64,000 nt of DNA from JASSUD01 sp031963415 (GCA_031963415.1 JASSUI010000001.1:1116001-1180000); one strand, 5' to 3'; positions 18,072 through 28,470 are shown, counted from the first letter of the stretch. Notes: generated from the sequence alone by a model not told the origin. Numbers and translations are program-made.

Positions 18072-18896
18072 TTACTGTCGAGCAGTACGTGCATTATTTG
18101 GCAGTGGTACGTTGAAGTTCGCTCTAAACGGATTGATATCTAATCCGCCCCGGCGCGTATATCTTGCATAAACTGCCAGCTTAAGTGGCCGGCAAGCACG
18201 CAAAATGTCCATGAATATACGCTCAACACATTGCTCATGAAATCCGGTATGCAGACGATATGAAATCAAATAACGTAATAAGCCAGCATGCTCAATGGGC
18301 GGGCCGACATAATGAATTTGCACACTGCCCCAGTCAGGTTGCCCCGTCACCGGACAGTTTGATTTAAGTAAATTGGACACCACCGTTTCTTCAATAGGTG
18401 CTGCGGCAAAATCTGTATTAAGCAACTCAGCGCAAGGGTGGTACACATCGGTTTCAAGTTCGAGTCGATCAAGTAATACGCCCTCAAGCTCTTGCATTTG
18501 CAATTGAGCAAACTCGTGAGGGAAAGTGAGCTTCACCGTTACCGGAGCACCGCACAGCTTGGATAAATCACGCGCAATCGTTTCGCATAATTCGTGGCTC
18601 GAGGCGATTTGGGTTTGCGCGAATGAGCCTAGATAAAGCTTGAATGATTTTGATTCGACTAAATGGGGTGAGTCTGCAGGCACCACAATTTGCGCCAATG
18701 CGATATGCGGCTTGCCACGCGAGTCGAGCCACGATAATTCGTAAGCATTCCAGATGTCAGCGCCTAAAAAAGGTAACGGCGTAGGCACATCAATTTCATC
18801 ACGGGCACGTTGCCGCTCAATTGGGAACAATAAACTGGGGTCATAGTGCGTGCTTGGCGCTACTGTTTTACCGAGGGGGGAGTGATTAGGAGTCAT
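18072..18896 (-). CDS. queF: NADPH-dependent 7-cyano-7-deazaguanine reductase
   Basis: It reduces preQ0 to preQ1 in queuosine biosynthesis. The 274-residue length fits the long, bimodular E. coli-type enzyme. Visible: ESKSFKLYLGSF (substrate and NADPH site), the thioimide-forming Cys in LLKSNCPVTGQPDWG, and the HEQCVERIF segment with catalytic Glu. No other queuosine gene is in the window, so it may be used with salvaged or elsewhere-encoded precursors. Confidence 0.96.
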   Translation of the reverse strand: MTPNHSPLGKTVAPSTHYDPSLLFPIERQRARDEIDVPTPLPFLGADIWNAYELSWLDSRGKPHIALAQIVVPADSPHLVESKSFKLYLGSFAQTQIASSHELCETIARDLSKLCGAPVTVKLTFPHEFAQLQMQELEGVLLDRLELETDVYHPCAELLNTDFAAAPIEETVVSNLLKSNCPVTGQPDWGSVQIHYVGPPIEHAGLLRYLISYRLHTGFHEQCVERIFMDILRACRPLKLAVYARYTRRGGLDINPFRANFNVPLPNNARTARQ

Positions 18897-18910
18897 CTTA
18901 GTTTGGGAAA

Positions 18911-19018
18911 GGTTAGGAAAGCGCTGATTTAATCGGGAGCGGCGTTATCTCTCCTCGCCGTACCCTTGTACTGTCTTCGTCGAGATGCCTTGCTCCCGAT
19001 TAAATCAGCGCTTCCTTA
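18911..19018. repeat. Family D element, long version, abutting the ilvA stop
   Basis: GGAAAGCGCTGATTTAATCGGGAG and its counterpart CTCCCGATTAAATCAGCGCTTCC are almost perfect inverted repeats. The centre contains TACTGTCTTCGTC, shared with family C. The TAA at its end is the stop codon of ilvA. Confidence 0.85.
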
Positions 19019-20539
19019 GGCTAAAAAAAGCGCATAAGCAGGATGCGCAGTTTCATTCCAGTAGGGCAAATTAAGGGCGGTGAGAAATTGTTCAAATGCC
19101 ATCTTATCCGCAGCGGGCACCTGAAACCCGACCAAAATGCTGCCATAGTCCGCCCCTTGGTTCCGGTAATGAAAAAGGCTTATGTTCCATTGTGGCGCCA
19201 TCGATGACAGAAATTTCATCAACATGCCCGGATATTCAGGAAACTCAAAGCGGTATAGTAATTCTTCACTCGCCAACGGTGAATGACCGCCTACCATATG
19301 CCGCAAATGCTGTTTAGCTAGTTCGTCATGCGTTAAATTCAGCGCGGTGAACCCATGCTGATTAAACGTTTCAGCGATTTCTTCACTCTCTGCATGACCT
19401 CTAATTTGTACCCCAACGAAGATATGCGCATTTTTTTCCTGTGCGATGCGGTAATTAAATTCGGTTACGTTGCGCGCGCCAATTAATGAGCAGAAATGTT
19501 TAAAACTGCCCCGCTCTTCAGGAATAGTCACGGCGAACACCGCTTCACGCGCCTCACCCACCTCAGCTCGCTCAGCGACAAAGCGCATGCGGTCGAAATT
19601 TAAATTCGCTCCCGAAGTAATGGCGACCAAGTTGGCATTTTTTAGCGCCTCGCGCTGCACATAAGCTTTTGCCCCTGCGACTGCAAGCGCACCGGCTGGT
19701 TCAAGCAAGCTGCGCGTGTCCTCAAAAACATCTTTGATCGCTGCGCATACCGCATCGGTATCCACACAAATGATTTCATCGACATAGGCGCGACATAAAC
19801 GAAAAGTCTCTGCGCCAACTAGCTTAACGGCTGTGCCATCAGAAAAAAGCCCAACCTCGGTCAATGAAACCCGTTCGCCCTGCGCAAGCGATTGCGCCAT
19901 CGCAGCTGAATCTTCCGTTTGCACACCGATAATCTTAATGCTCGGCCGCACAGCCTTTACATAGGCTGCGACACCCGCCACTAATCCACCGCCGCCAATC
20001 GGCACAAAAACCGCATCGAGCGGTTTCTGATGTTGACGCAATATTTCCATTGCCACCGTGCCCTGACCAGCAATCACATCCGGATCATCGAACGGATGCA
20101 CAAAAGTTAAGCCACGCTCATGCTGCAATTGCAGTGCATGCTGATAAGCATCGCTGTACGAATCCCCTGCCAAAATCACTTCAACTGCATCCCCTCCGCG
20201 CGCGCGCACCGCATTAATTTTGACTTGCGGCGTCGTCACGGGCATCACAATCACAGCCCGGCAATTCAATCGCTGCGCGGCCAACGCGACACCCTGCGCA
20301 TGATTACCCGCAGAAGCGGCGAGCACACCGCGCGCCAACTCATCCTTTGATAACTGCACCATCTTGTTATAAGCGCCACGCAACTTAAACGAAAAAACAG
20401 GTTGGCTATCTTCACGTTTCAAATAAATAATATTCGAGAGTCGCGCAGATAAATTAGGCGCATAGTCGAGCGCACTTTCACATGCGACGTCATACACGCG
20501 CGCGTTAAGAATTTTTTTTAAGTAATCAGGTTCGGACAT
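19016..20539 (-). CDS. ilvA: Threonine dehydratase (biosynthetic)
   Basis: It deaminates threonine to 2-oxobutanoate, the first step of isoleucine synthesis, using PLP. The PLP lysine is in PVFSFKLRGAYNKM, followed by SAGNHAQGVA and GGGGLVAGVAAYV. Two ACT-like regulatory domains fill residues 330-507 and normally give feedback control by isoleucine. The ATG giving MSEPDYLKK is preferred over a TTG 7 codons upstream because family members start at that point. The stop codon TAA is the boundary triplet of a family D element. Confidence 0.96.
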   Translation of the reverse strand: MSEPDYLKKILNARVYDVACESALDYAPNLSARLSNIIYLKREDSQPVFSFKLRGAYNKMVQLSKDELARGVLAASAGNHAQGVALAAQRLNCRAVIVMPVTTPQVKINAVRARGGDAVEVILAGDSYSDAYQHALQLQHERGLTFVHPFDDPDVIAGQGTVAMEILRQHQKPLDAVFVPIGGGGLVAGVAAYVKAVRPSIKIIGVQTEDSAAMAQSLAQGERVSLTEVGLFSDGTAVKLVGAETFRLCRAYVDEIICVDTDAVCAAIKDVFEDTRSLLEPAGALAVAGAKAYVQREALKNANLVAITSGANLNFDRMRFVAERAEVGEAREAVFAVTIPEERGSFKHFCSLIGARNVTEFNYRIAQEKNAHIFVGVQIRGHAESEEIAETFNQHGFTALNLTHDELAKQHLRHMVGGHSPLASEELLYRFEFPEYPGMLMKFLSSMAPQWNISLFHYRNQGADYGSILVGFQVPAADKMAFEQFLTALNLPYWNETAHPAYALFLA

Positions 20540-20840
20540 ACCAACACTAACAGTGAGCAAAAAAAATTAAAACCTATCCAAATGGCTAGCAGACAAGGAC
20601 AGAAAATTGCTGAGAAAATGGCGAAAAAGCTAGAGTGTACAAGCAGAACATGTTGACTACATGCCAAATAGATGAAGCCTTGGATTTTTTCAATGGCGAG
20701 CGGCGCACATCTTTTTGAAATATGGATTAGGGAGTCTCTACGTTTAACCTTTTGGTAAAGAGGGGTGCCCCCAGGCGATGGACCCTGGGTGATGGTTTAG
20801 GCAAAAACTCTGTTGCTACTCAATTTTTAAAGGAAATTGA

Positions 20841-22301
20841 ATGAGTGAATTTGAGCGTGGTTTAGTTTGGTTTCGCCGTGATTTACGCATTCAGGATCAA
20901 GCAGCGCTATCCCATGGATTGCAGCTTGCGCGGCAAGTTTTTTGTGTGTTTGTTTTCGATACCGCGATTCTTGAGCCGTTAGCAGATGACGATCGACGTA
21001 TTCCTTTTATTCAAGACTGCTTAACTTCATTGCAGAAGCAACTTGCGCAAGTGGGTGGAAAGCTGATTGTGTTGCATGGTGATGCTCAGGAATTGATTCC
21101 TCAATTGGCTCATCAATTAAAGATTCAAGCGGTTTTCATTAATCGCGATTACGAACCGCAAGCACTTGAGCGAGATCAAAAAGTAGCGTTGAAATTGCAT
21201 AGCCAAGGCTGTGCGCTTTTTGCTTATAAAGACCAAGTGATTTTTGAGACAGATGAAATTCTGACGCAGCAAAAAACACCTTATACGGTTTTTACGCCCT
21301 ACAAAAATACTTGGTTAAAAATTCTGCGCGCTGAAGATTTAGCCGCTTGTGATGTCGATGATTGGTCTGCTTTAGCTAACCCCCCATCCACGCAGCCAAC
21401 CGAGATTCCCTCTCTAGAAACGCTTGGTTTTAGCGCAGCAGCTGAACGGCGTATTGCATTACCTCCCGGCGCTGAAGGTGCCTCTCAATTACTCGATGAT
21501 TTTTTACCACGCTTACCTCGTTATCATGAAAAGCGCGACTATCCAGCTCGCAAAGGGCCTAGCTATCTATCAGTGCATTTACGTTTTGGGACGATTTCCA
21601 TTCGCGCCCTGGCTCGGCTTGCGCATGCTGAAATGCTACGAGGTGGGCAAGGGGCAGCTGTATGGCTAAGTGAACTAATTTGGCGTGATTTTTATTTTAT
21701 GATTTTGTTTCATCACCCTTACGTCGCCGAACAGGCATTTCACTCGGAGTATGATTCTATCGAGTGGCGTTCTGGCGTAGAGGCTGATGAATACTTTGCT
21801 GCGTGGTGTGAAGGCCGTACAGGTTACCCATTAGTTGATGCCGGTATGCGTCAACTGAATCAAACCGGCTATATGCACAATCGACTGCGCATGCTAACCG
21901 CAAGCTTTCTGACTAAAGATTTAGGTATCAACTGGCGCTGGGGTGAGCGATATTTTGCCAAGCAACTAAACGATTATGATTTAGCGGCGAATAGCGGCGG
22001 CTGGCAATGGTCAGCTTCAACTGGCTGTGATGCTCAGCCTTACTTTCGTATTTTTAACCCAGTGACTCAATCGGCTAAGTTTGACCCCCAAGGGGATTTT
22101 ATTCGCCGTTATGTGCCTGAATTAAAAGATTTGCACAATCAAGCAATACACGCACCTTGGCTAGCAGACGCTGAGACTCTGGCGCAAGCCAACGTGCAAT
22201 TAGGCAAAACTTACGCCCATCCACTCATCTTTCATGATGAGGCGCGTAAAGAAGCGTTAGCACGTTATGCGAAGCATGCGCAACGCAAAAAGCATAATTA
22301 A
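20841..22301 (+). CDS. phrB: Deoxyribodipyrimidine photo-lyase
   Basis: A class I CPD photolyase that repairs UV-induced pyrimidine dimers using FAD and blue light. 486 residues. The N-terminal antenna domain starts GLVWFRRDLRIQDQAAL. The FAD-binding C-terminal region contains TGYPLVDAGMRQL and LNDYDLAANSGGWQWSAS with the electron-transfer tryptophans. AAGGAAATTGA before the ATG is a good binding site. It is divergent from ilvA across 300 nt in which I see no further gene. A retained photolyase is notable for an intracellular lifestyle. The stop codon runs into AACCTGCTTACAAATTAG, which resembles a family A end. Confidence 0.96.
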   Translation: MSEFERGLVWFRRDLRIQDQAALSHGLQLARQVFCVFVFDTAILEPLADDDRRIPFIQDCLTSLQKQLAQVGGKLIVLHGDAQELIPQLAHQLKIQAVFINRDYEPQALERDQKVALKLHSQGCALFAYKDQVIFETDEILTQQKTPYTVFTPYKNTWLKILRAEDLAACDVDDWSALANPPSTQPTEIPSLETLGFSAAAERRIALPPGAEGASQLLDDFLPRLPRYHEKRDYPARKGPSYLSVHLRFGTISIRALARLAHAEMLRGGQGAAVWLSELIWRDFYFMILFHHPYVAEQAFHSEYDSIEWRSGVEADEYFAAWCEGRTGYPLVDAGMRQLNQTGYMHNRLRMLTASFLTKDLGINWRWGERYFAKQLNDYDLAANSGGWQWSASTGCDAQPYFRIFNPVTQSAKFDPQGDFIRRYVPELKDLHNQAIHAPWLADAETLAQANVQLGKTYAHPLIFHDEARKEALARYAKHAQRKKHN

Positions 22302-22393
22302 CCTGCTTACAAATTAGCGTTTTTCTCTAAACATTTACAATGTGAGACTTTCTAAGTAAACGACACAGTGGAATAGTCACCCTACATATCAGC

Positions 22394-22442
22394 TGAGAGC
22401 CTTATAACTGTTCACGATCCCTGAGAAACACAGGATTTAGGC
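22394..22442. repeat. Family B end fragment
   Basis: It contains ACTGTTCACGATCCCTGAG, matching the family B ends at 16486 and 28412. No partner end is seen. Confidence 0.5.
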
Positions 22443-22489
22443 AAGATAGACCGACCTCTGTGTAAGCAATCCAGTACAATTTGGCGCAC

Positions 22490-25400
22490 ATGAACGCACC
22501 TGTTATTTTCGAGCCGCACCTAAGTAGCGGCGAACTCCCTTCTGAAACGCCGCGCTTGCGCGAGATTCCTTATAACTACACCTCTTTCTCTGATCGGGAA
22601 ATTGTCATTCGGTTGTTAGGCGAGGAAGCCTGGCACACGCTCGTTGAATTGCGCAGTGAACGCAGCACTGGCCGCTCGGCACGTATGCTGTATGAGGTGC
22701 TGGGCGATATTTGGGTCGTGCGCCGTAATCCATATGTTCAAGACGATTTATTGGATAACCGCAAACGGCGAGCGCTTTTAATATCGGCGTTAAATCATCG
22801 GTTGACAGAAATTGATAAACGTCGTGACGCTAATTTGCTAGCGCCTACAGCGGCGCAGGACCAAACCAAACAACAAGCGCGTGCAGAGCGCGTGGCCTCA
22901 TTACTAACAACAGCACGGCGCGCTGTTGATCAATTCAGCGCTGAGTTTGAGCATTTCAACAAACTACGCCGCCGCGCACGTAAATTACTTAGCCAATATA
23001 CCCGCAAAGACAACATCAAATTCGATGCGTTAGCCCGCGTCTCTCACGTTACCGACGCAACCGATTGGCGCGTTGAATATCCGTTCGTGGTTCTCACACC
23101 CGATACCGAAGCTGAGATTGCTGGCCTAATTCAAAGTTGCTTTGAGTTAGGGCTCACCGTTATTCCACGTGGCGGCGGTACTGGCTATACCGGTGGCGCG
23201 GTGCCGCTCACGCCCCTTTCCGCGGTGATCAATACCGAGAAGCTAGAACAGCTTGGGGAGGTTGAACTAACGCCATTACCAGGTGTCGCACACCCAGTAG
23301 CTACCATTCTTTCTGGCGCTGGCGTTGTAACAAGACGTGTTAGCGACGCCGCTGCGCAAGCTGGTTATGTTTTCGCAGTTGACCCAACCTCAATCGATGC
23401 TTCGTGTATTGGCGGCAATATCGCGATGAATGCAGGAGGTAAAAAAGCCGTTCTATGGGGTACTGCGCTTGATAATTTAGCTTGGTGGCGCATGGTCGAC
23501 CCAGAGGGTAATTGGCTTGAAGTCACTCGACTAAACCATAGTCTTGGCAAAATTCACGAAGTCCCCGTCGCTAGTTTTGAGTTGAAATGGTTTGATGGAC
23601 GTCACGCGCCCGGCCAAAAGCTGTTACGCACAGAGCGACTAGAAATTGAAGGGAAACGCTTCCGTAAAGCTGGGTTGGGTAAAGATGTTACCGATAAGTT
23701 CCTAGCAGGCTTACCTGGCGTGCAAAAAGAAGGATGCGATGGGCTGATTACCAGCGCACGCTGGATATTACACAAAATGCCAGCACACACTCGCACGGTT
23801 TGCTTAGAGTTTTTTGGCCCGGCACGCGATGCTATTCCAAGCATTGTTGAGATCAAAGATTATTTATTCAGCCTGGCTAAAGTAAACACCACCCATACCT
23901 CAGATAGCCACACGACACCGTCAGTACAGCTAGCTGGCCTTGAACATTTAGACGAGCGCTATCTACGCGCGGTAGGCTATGCGACCAAGTCGAAACAGCC
24001 GGGCACTGAAGCTGCGCTACCCAAAATGGTGCTTATCGGCGATATCGTCGGTGATGATGCCGATGCTGTTGCTGCTGCTGCCTCTGAAGTAGTACGCATC
24101 GCGAACAGTAAACAGGGAGAAGGCTTCATTGCGGTTAGCGCTGAAGCACGTAAACGCTTTTGGCTTGATCGCGCCCGTACCGCGGCTATCGCTAAACATA
24201 CCAACGCGTTTAAGATCAATGAGGACGTCGTCATTCCACTAGACCGAATGGGCGAGTATACAGATGGGATTGAACGTCTCAATATTGAGCTATCGCTAAA
24301 AAATAAACTGCAATTGATCGATGCGTTAGAAGCTTTCTTCAAGCGTGGCGGACTGCCGCTTGGTAAAACTGATGATGCACACGACATCCCATGCGCTGAA
24401 CTACTTGAGGATCGGGTTAACCGTGCGCTTGCACTGCTTGCAACGGTGCGTAAACGCTGGAGTTATTGGCGTGATCATTTAGATACTACGCTGCCAAGTG
24501 CTTGCGCAGCGCTAGAAGCTATGGATGATCAAAGCTGTGCGACATGCTTAGCGCAGCATGCAAACACACGAGCACAAGCAACGATCTTTGATGTGCTGCA
24601 GGAACATACCATCCGGGCCTCGTGGAAACAGGAAGTGCGTACGGCACTGCTACAGATTTTCACAGGTGGCGCTTTTCAGCCAATTCTGGAGGAAGTGCAA
24701 AAAATCCACCGCCGTGTTTTGCACTCGCGTGTTTTTATTGCGCTGCATATGCACGCTGGCGACGGCAACGTGCATACGAATATCCCGGTGAATTCAGATA
24801 ACTACGAAATGCTGCAAGACGCGCATCAGGCCGTTGTCAAAATTATGCAGTTAGCGCGCAGGCTGAATGGAGTTATTTCAGGTGAGCACGGCATCGGTAT
24901 CACCAAGTTGGAGTTTTTAACTGAGGAAGAGCTAGCTGACTTCCGTGCCTACAAGCGACGGATTGACCCGCACGGCCGCTTTAACTACGGCAAGTTACTC
25001 GATCTGCCAGAGTTAAAAGCTGATTTACGGAATGCTTATACCCCTAGCTTTGCGTTGATGGATTACGAGTCGCTGATTATGCAGCGCGCTGATATCGACG
25101 AGATAGCGCACAGTATTAAAGATTGTTTGCGCTGCGGTAAATGTAAGCCAGTGTGTGCCACCCATGTGCCTCGGGCGAACCTGCTGTATAGCCCACGTAA
25201 TAAGATCTTGGCAACTTCATTGCTGATCGAAGCTTTCCTTTATGAAGAACAAACTCGTCGCGGCATTTCGGTTAAGCATTGGGAAGCGTTTAATGATGTC
25301 GCAGATCATTGCACGCTCTGCCATAAATGCGTAACACCTTGTCCCGTCAAAATAGACTTTGGCGACGTGACGATGAATATGCGCAATTTGCTGCGCAAGA

Positions 25401-26563
25401 TGGGTAAGAAGAAATTCAATTTAGGCTCAGCGGCTGGCATGTTTTTCTTAAATGCGACCGATGCACGCACTATCCGAATGACGCGCCAGGTATTGATAAA
25501 GTGGGGCTATAAGGCTCAACGACTGGGTAACCAACTTTTCAAAAGATTAACGCGCAAACAAACTGCACATCCCCCGGCCACCGTCGGCAGGGCGCCTATT
25601 GCTGAGCAAGTGATTCACTTTGTGAACAAAAAAATGCCCGGCAATTTGCCGAAAAAAACGGCGCGTGCGCTGTTGAATATTGAAGACAACAAAACCGTAC
25701 CGATTATTCGCAACCCCAATGCGACGACGGTTGACTCAGAAGCCGTGTTTTATTTTCCAGGCTGCGGTTCGGAGCGGCTTTTCTCACAAGTAGGGTTAGC
25801 TACTCAGGCAATGCTATGGCATGCCGGTGTACAAACTGTGTTACCGCCGGGCTATTTGTGTTGCGGTTATCCGCAACGGGGAGCGGGGCAGTCTGACAAA
25901 GCGGAGAAAATTGTCACCGATAATCGCGTGCTGTTTCACCGTGTCGCCAATACACTGAATTATTTGGATATCAAAACCGTCATCGTCTCGTGCGGCACTT
26001 GCTACGATCAAATTGCGGGTTACGAATTTGACAAAATTTTCCCAGGCTGTCGGTTAATCGATATTCACGAATTTTTATTGGAAAAAGGCGTCACGCTGAG
26101 CGACCAAAATGGGCAACCTATTGAGGGCGTGCGCTACATGTACCACGACCCATGTCATACCCCAATTAAAACGATGGAACCTATCGCATTGGTCAATCAA
26201 CTGATGGATACGGCGAAAAGCGGCCAAACCATCGAGAAGAACGACCGATGCTGCGGAGAGTCTGGCACATTAGCCGTCACTCGCCCCGATATTTCGACGC
26301 AAATACGTTTTCGTAAAGAGGAAGAAATTAAAAAGGGGGTTGCTCGTTTAAACGCCAAACCAAACGGCGACACTAGTGAGCCAGTCAAGATTTTGACTAG
26401 CTGCCCGTCCTGTTTGCAGGGTTTATCCCGCTACAGCGAAGATACAAATGTAGAAGCCGACTACATTGTGGTTGAAATTGCACGCCATAAACTCGGCAAG
26501 AATTGGCTAGTTGATTATGTCAACCAAGCGAATGCTGGCGGAATCGAGCGAGTACTCGTGTAA
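22490..26563 (+). CDS. Large FAD/FMN-linked and Fe-S oxidoreductase (DUF3683, GlpC/CCG domains)
   Basis: A 1357-residue fusion. After an N-terminal region (about 1-170, DUF3683 in Burkholderia homologues) comes a PCMH-type FAD domain with PRGGGTGYTGGAVPL, then the glycolate/D-lactate oxidase C-terminal domain (HMHAGDGNVHTNIP and GEHGIG). Two 4Fe-4S ferredoxin motifs follow, CLRCGKCKPVC and CTLCHKCVTPCP, then two cysteine-rich CCG domains (CCGYPQRGAG and CCGESG). The architecture fits a membrane-associated D-2-hydroxyacid dehydrogenase passing electrons to the respiratory chain; the substrate is unknown. The ATG at 22490 (MNAPV) is preferred to the TTG three codons earlier. It overlaps nothing and is followed after 11 nt by the HIT gene. 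Confidence 0.9.
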   Translation: MNAPVIFEPHLSSGELPSETPRLREIPYNYTSFSDREIVIRLLGEEAWHTLVELRSERSTGRSARMLYEVLGDIWVVRRNPYVQDDLLDNRKRRALLISALNHRLTEIDKRRDANLLAPTAAQDQTKQQARAERVASLLTTARRAVDQFSAEFEHFNKLRRRARKLLSQYTRKDNIKFDALARVSHVTDATDWRVEYPFVVLTPDTEAEIAGLIQSCFELGLTVIPRGGGTGYTGGAVPLTPLSAVINTEKLEQLGEVELTPLPGVAHPVATILSGAGVVTRRVSDAAAQAGYVFAVDPTSIDASCIGGNIAMNAGGKKAVLWGTALDNLAWWRMVDPEGNWLEVTRLNHSLGKIHEVPVASFELKWFDGRHAPGQKLLRTERLEIEGKRFRKAGLGKDVTDKFLAGLPGVQKEGCDGLITSARWILHKMPAHTRTVCLEFFGPARDAIPSIVEIKDYLFSLAKVNTTHTSDSHTTPSVQLAGLEHLDERYLRAVGYATKSKQPGTEAALPKMVLIGDIVGDDADAVAAAASEVVRIANSKQGEGFIAVSAEARKRFWLDRARTAAIAKHTNAFKINEDVVIPLDRMGEYTDGIERLNIELSLKNKLQLIDALEAFFKRGGLPLGKTDDAHDIPCAELLEDRVNRALALLATVRKRWSYWRDHLDTTLPSACAALEAMDDQSCATCLAQHANTRAQATIFDVLQEHTIRASWKQEVRTALLQIFTGGAFQPILEEVQKIHRRVLHSRVFIALHMHAGDGNVHTNIPVNSDNYEMLQDAHQAVVKIMQLARRLNGVISGEHGIGITKLEFLTEEELADFRAYKRRIDPHGRFNYGKLLDLPELKADLRNAYTPSFALMDYESLIMQRADIDEIAHSIKDCLRCGKCKPVCATHVPRANLLYSPRNKILATSLLIEAFLYEEQTRRGISVKHWEAFNDVADHCTLCHKCVTPCPVKIDFGDVTMNMRNLLRKMGKKKFNLGSAAGMFFLNATDARTIRMTRQVLIKWGYKAQRLGNQLFKRLTRKQTAHPPATVGRAPIAEQVIHFVNKKMPGNLPKKTARALLNIEDNKTVPIIRNPNATTVDSEAVFYFPGCGSERLFSQVGLATQAMLWHAGVQTVLPPGYLCCGYPQRGAGQSDKAEKIVTDNRVLFHRVANTLNYLDIKTVIVSCGTCYDQIAGYEFDKIFPGCRLIDIHEFLLEKGVTLSDQNGQPIEGVRYMYHDPCHTPIKTMEPIALVNQLMDTAKSGQTIEKNDRCCGESGTLAVTRPDISTQIRFRKEEEIKKGVARLNAKPNGDTSEPVKILTSCPSCLQGLSRYSEDTNVEADYIVVEIARHKLGKNWLVDYVNQANAGGIERVLV

Positions 26564-26574
26564 GAAGGGTCAGC

Positions 26575-27003
26575 ATGAATTGCGTATTTTGTAATAGTGA
26601 CGGCGGCGAACTGTTATGGCGTGATGAAGTATTGCGTATCGTAAGGGTGATTGATGAGCCCAACTATCCGGGTTTTTGCCGAGTGATCTGGCATGAGCAT
26701 GTCAGTGAATTCTCTGCACTTACCGCAGCACAACGCACCCATCTGATGAATGTTGTCGCAGCGCTCGAGCGCGTATTGCATAAGCTTATGCAGCCAACCA
26801 AGATCAATCTAGCAAGCCTTGGCAACCAAGTACCTCATTTACATTGGCATGTGATTCCACGCTATCAAGATGATGCGCATTTTCCAGCGCCTATCTGGGC
26901 TTCTCGCGTACGAACGGTCGACCCAGCCCTCTTAAGCGTGCGCAATGAAAAGGCCGAAATGCTAGGTGCTGCTATCTTGGATGAGTTGAAACACGCGTTG
27001 TAA
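26575..27003 (+). CDS. HIT family nucleotide hydrolase
   Basis: A 142-residue histidine-triad protein. HLHWHVIPRY carries the HxHxH active site, and CVFCNSDGGELLW at the N-terminus may bind zinc. HIT proteins hydrolyse or transfer nucleotide phosphates such as diadenosine or AMP-lysine substrates; the exact substrate is unknown. AAGAAGGGT precedes the ATG. Only 11 nt separate it from the DUF3683 gene, so both are probably on one transcript, as in Burkholderia. Confidence 0.93.
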   Translation: MNCVFCNSDGGELLWRDEVLRIVRVIDEPNYPGFCRVIWHEHVSEFSALTAAQRTHLMNVVAALERVLHKLMQPTKINLASLGNQVPHLHWHVIPRYQDDAHFPAPIWASRVRTVDPALLSVRNEKAEMLGAAILDELKHAL

Positions 27004-27152
27004 TGTGTTTCAAGGCGGGGAAAGATGAGAAAAAGGCCCTGGGTATGCATTGGGTTCGTGGCCATGCACATTAACGAGGGAACCCAACATGAATTAAGCA
27101 CCGCTAATACCTCTCGTCTTTATCACTTTTAACAGACTTTTAAGAAAAGCTA

Positions 27153-27524
27153 ATGGCAGGACTCAACGCCAACACCCCTATTCCAACTGGAATGGTTGTA
27201 CACCAACAATCACGTGCACTTGAATTGCAATACGACGATGGTCGATCATTTTTGTTGCCATTTGAATATTTGCGGGTGTATTCACCCTCGGCTGAGGTAA
27301 GAGGCCACGGTCGCCACCACACTACATTGCAGGCCGGCAAGCGTGACGTAACGATTAAATCGATTGCCGCTGTGGGTAACTATGCCATTCAGCCGACTTT
27401 CTCAGATGGTCATGCATCAGGTATATATTCATGGGATTACTTATATGAGTTAGCGATAAGCTATGATGCGCGATGGCAAAAGTACCTAGATGAATTGGCC
27501 GCTGCCTCGCTCAGTCGGGAATAA
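27153..27524 (+). CDS. DUF971 (gamma-butyrobetaine hydroxylase N-terminal-like) protein
   Basis: A 123-residue protein with the DUF971 pattern: ALELQYDDGRSFLLPFEYLRVYSPSAEVRGHG, then VTIKSIAAVGNYAIQPTFSDGHASGIYSWDYL. In larger enzymes this fold is a zinc-binding N-terminal domain; the free-standing form is of unknown role and has been linked to Fe-S metabolism. It is conserved just before ubiE in Burkholderia. Confidence 0.9.
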   Translation: MAGLNANTPIPTGMVVHQQSRALELQYDDGRSFLLPFEYLRVYSPSAEVRGHGRHHTTLQAGKRDVTIKSIAAVGNYAIQPTFSDGHASGIYSWDYLYELAISYDARWQKYLDELAAASLSRE

Positions 27525-27540
27525 CAACTTCTATTTGAGG

Positions 27541-27592
27541 CTTTTAAAAAAGCTAAAGCAGACCTTTTAGAAAGATCGTGAACAGGCGTTAA
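27541..27592. repeat. Family B end fragment
   Basis: It contains GAAAGATCGTGAACAGGCGTTA, the right-hand end pattern of family B, 50 bases after the DUF971 stop. Confidence 0.45.
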
Positions 27593-27682
27593 ATACCATA
27601 CAGAACAGCTTTTTCTAATCAATGATTCAGCAGTTTTTACACACTCTGCTTTAAGCAGCTGAGATAAGCTAGGACAACCTTT

Positions 27683-28414
27683 ATGAACCAAACTCACTTC
27701 GGCTTCCAACAAGTTGATGAAGATGAAAAAGCTAAGAAAGTAGCTAACGTATTCAATTCGGTCGCCACAAAATACGACCTAATGAACGACGTTATGTCTG
27801 CCGGCTTGCATCGGCTGTGGAAAGCCTTCACGGTGGAGCAGGCTGGTGTTCGTCCAGGCTTTAGAGTATTGGATATAGCTGGTGGCACGGGCGATCTTAC
27901 ACAGGCATTTGCAAAGCGAGTAGGTGAGCGCGGTGAAGTTTGGTTGACTGACATTAATGAAGAAATGCTGCGTGTCGGGCGCGATCGTCTGTTGAATCGA
28001 GGACTTATCGTCCCTACATTACTGTGTGATGCTGAAAAAATCGCCTTTCCCAAGCATTACTTTGATGTGGTAACGGTGGCTTTTGGCTTGCGTAATATGA
28101 CTCATAAGCAGAAGGCGTTGGCGGAAATGCAGCGCGTTCTCAAGCCTGGCGGCAAATTGCTTGTACTTGAGTTTTCAAAGGTTTGGCAGCCTTTAGCCAA
28201 AGCTTATGATTTTTACTCCTTTAAAGTACTGCCTTGGCTTGGGAGCAAAATTGCTGGCGATGCAGATAGTTATCGCTATTTAGCTGAATCAATCCGTATG
28301 CATCCTGATCAACACACGCTAAAAGCGATGATGAAGCAGGCGGGGTTCAATAAAGTGGATTTCTACAATTTGTCAGCTGGCGTTGTGGCATTACATGTCG
28401 GCACAAAATATTAG
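27683..28414 (+). CDS. ubiE: Ubiquinone/menaquinone biosynthesis C-methyltransferase
   Basis: This SAM-dependent methyltransferase methylates the ring carbon in ubiquinone (and menaquinone) synthesis. 243 residues. The start MNQTHFGFQQV and FNSVATKYDLMNDVMSAGLHRLWK are family signatures. SAM motif I is VLDIAGGTGDLT, and VAFGLRNMTHK follows. Its stop codon TAG is the first triplet of a short complete family B element. Confidence 0.97.
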   Translation: MNQTHFGFQQVDEDEKAKKVANVFNSVATKYDLMNDVMSAGLHRLWKAFTVEQAGVRPGFRVLDIAGGTGDLTQAFAKRVGERGEVWLTDINEEMLRVGRDRLLNRGLIVPTLLCDAEKIAFPKHYFDVVTVAFGLRNMTHKQKALAEMQRVLKPGGKLLVLEFSKVWQPLAKAYDFYSFKVLPWLGSKIAGDADSYRYLAESIRMHPDQHTLKAMMKQAGFNKVDFYNLSAGVVALHVGTKY

Positions 28415-28470
28415 AATCTGTTCATGATCTCTAAACAGAGAGAAATGAGAATTTGTAGACAGGTTCTTAA
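28412..28470. repeat. Minimal family B element with both ends, at the ubiE stop
   Basis: TAGAATCTGTTCATGATCTC and GTAGACAGGTTCTTAA form the two ends of a 59-bp element lacking the GTTGGGG core. The ubiE stop TAG is its left end. Confidence 0.7.
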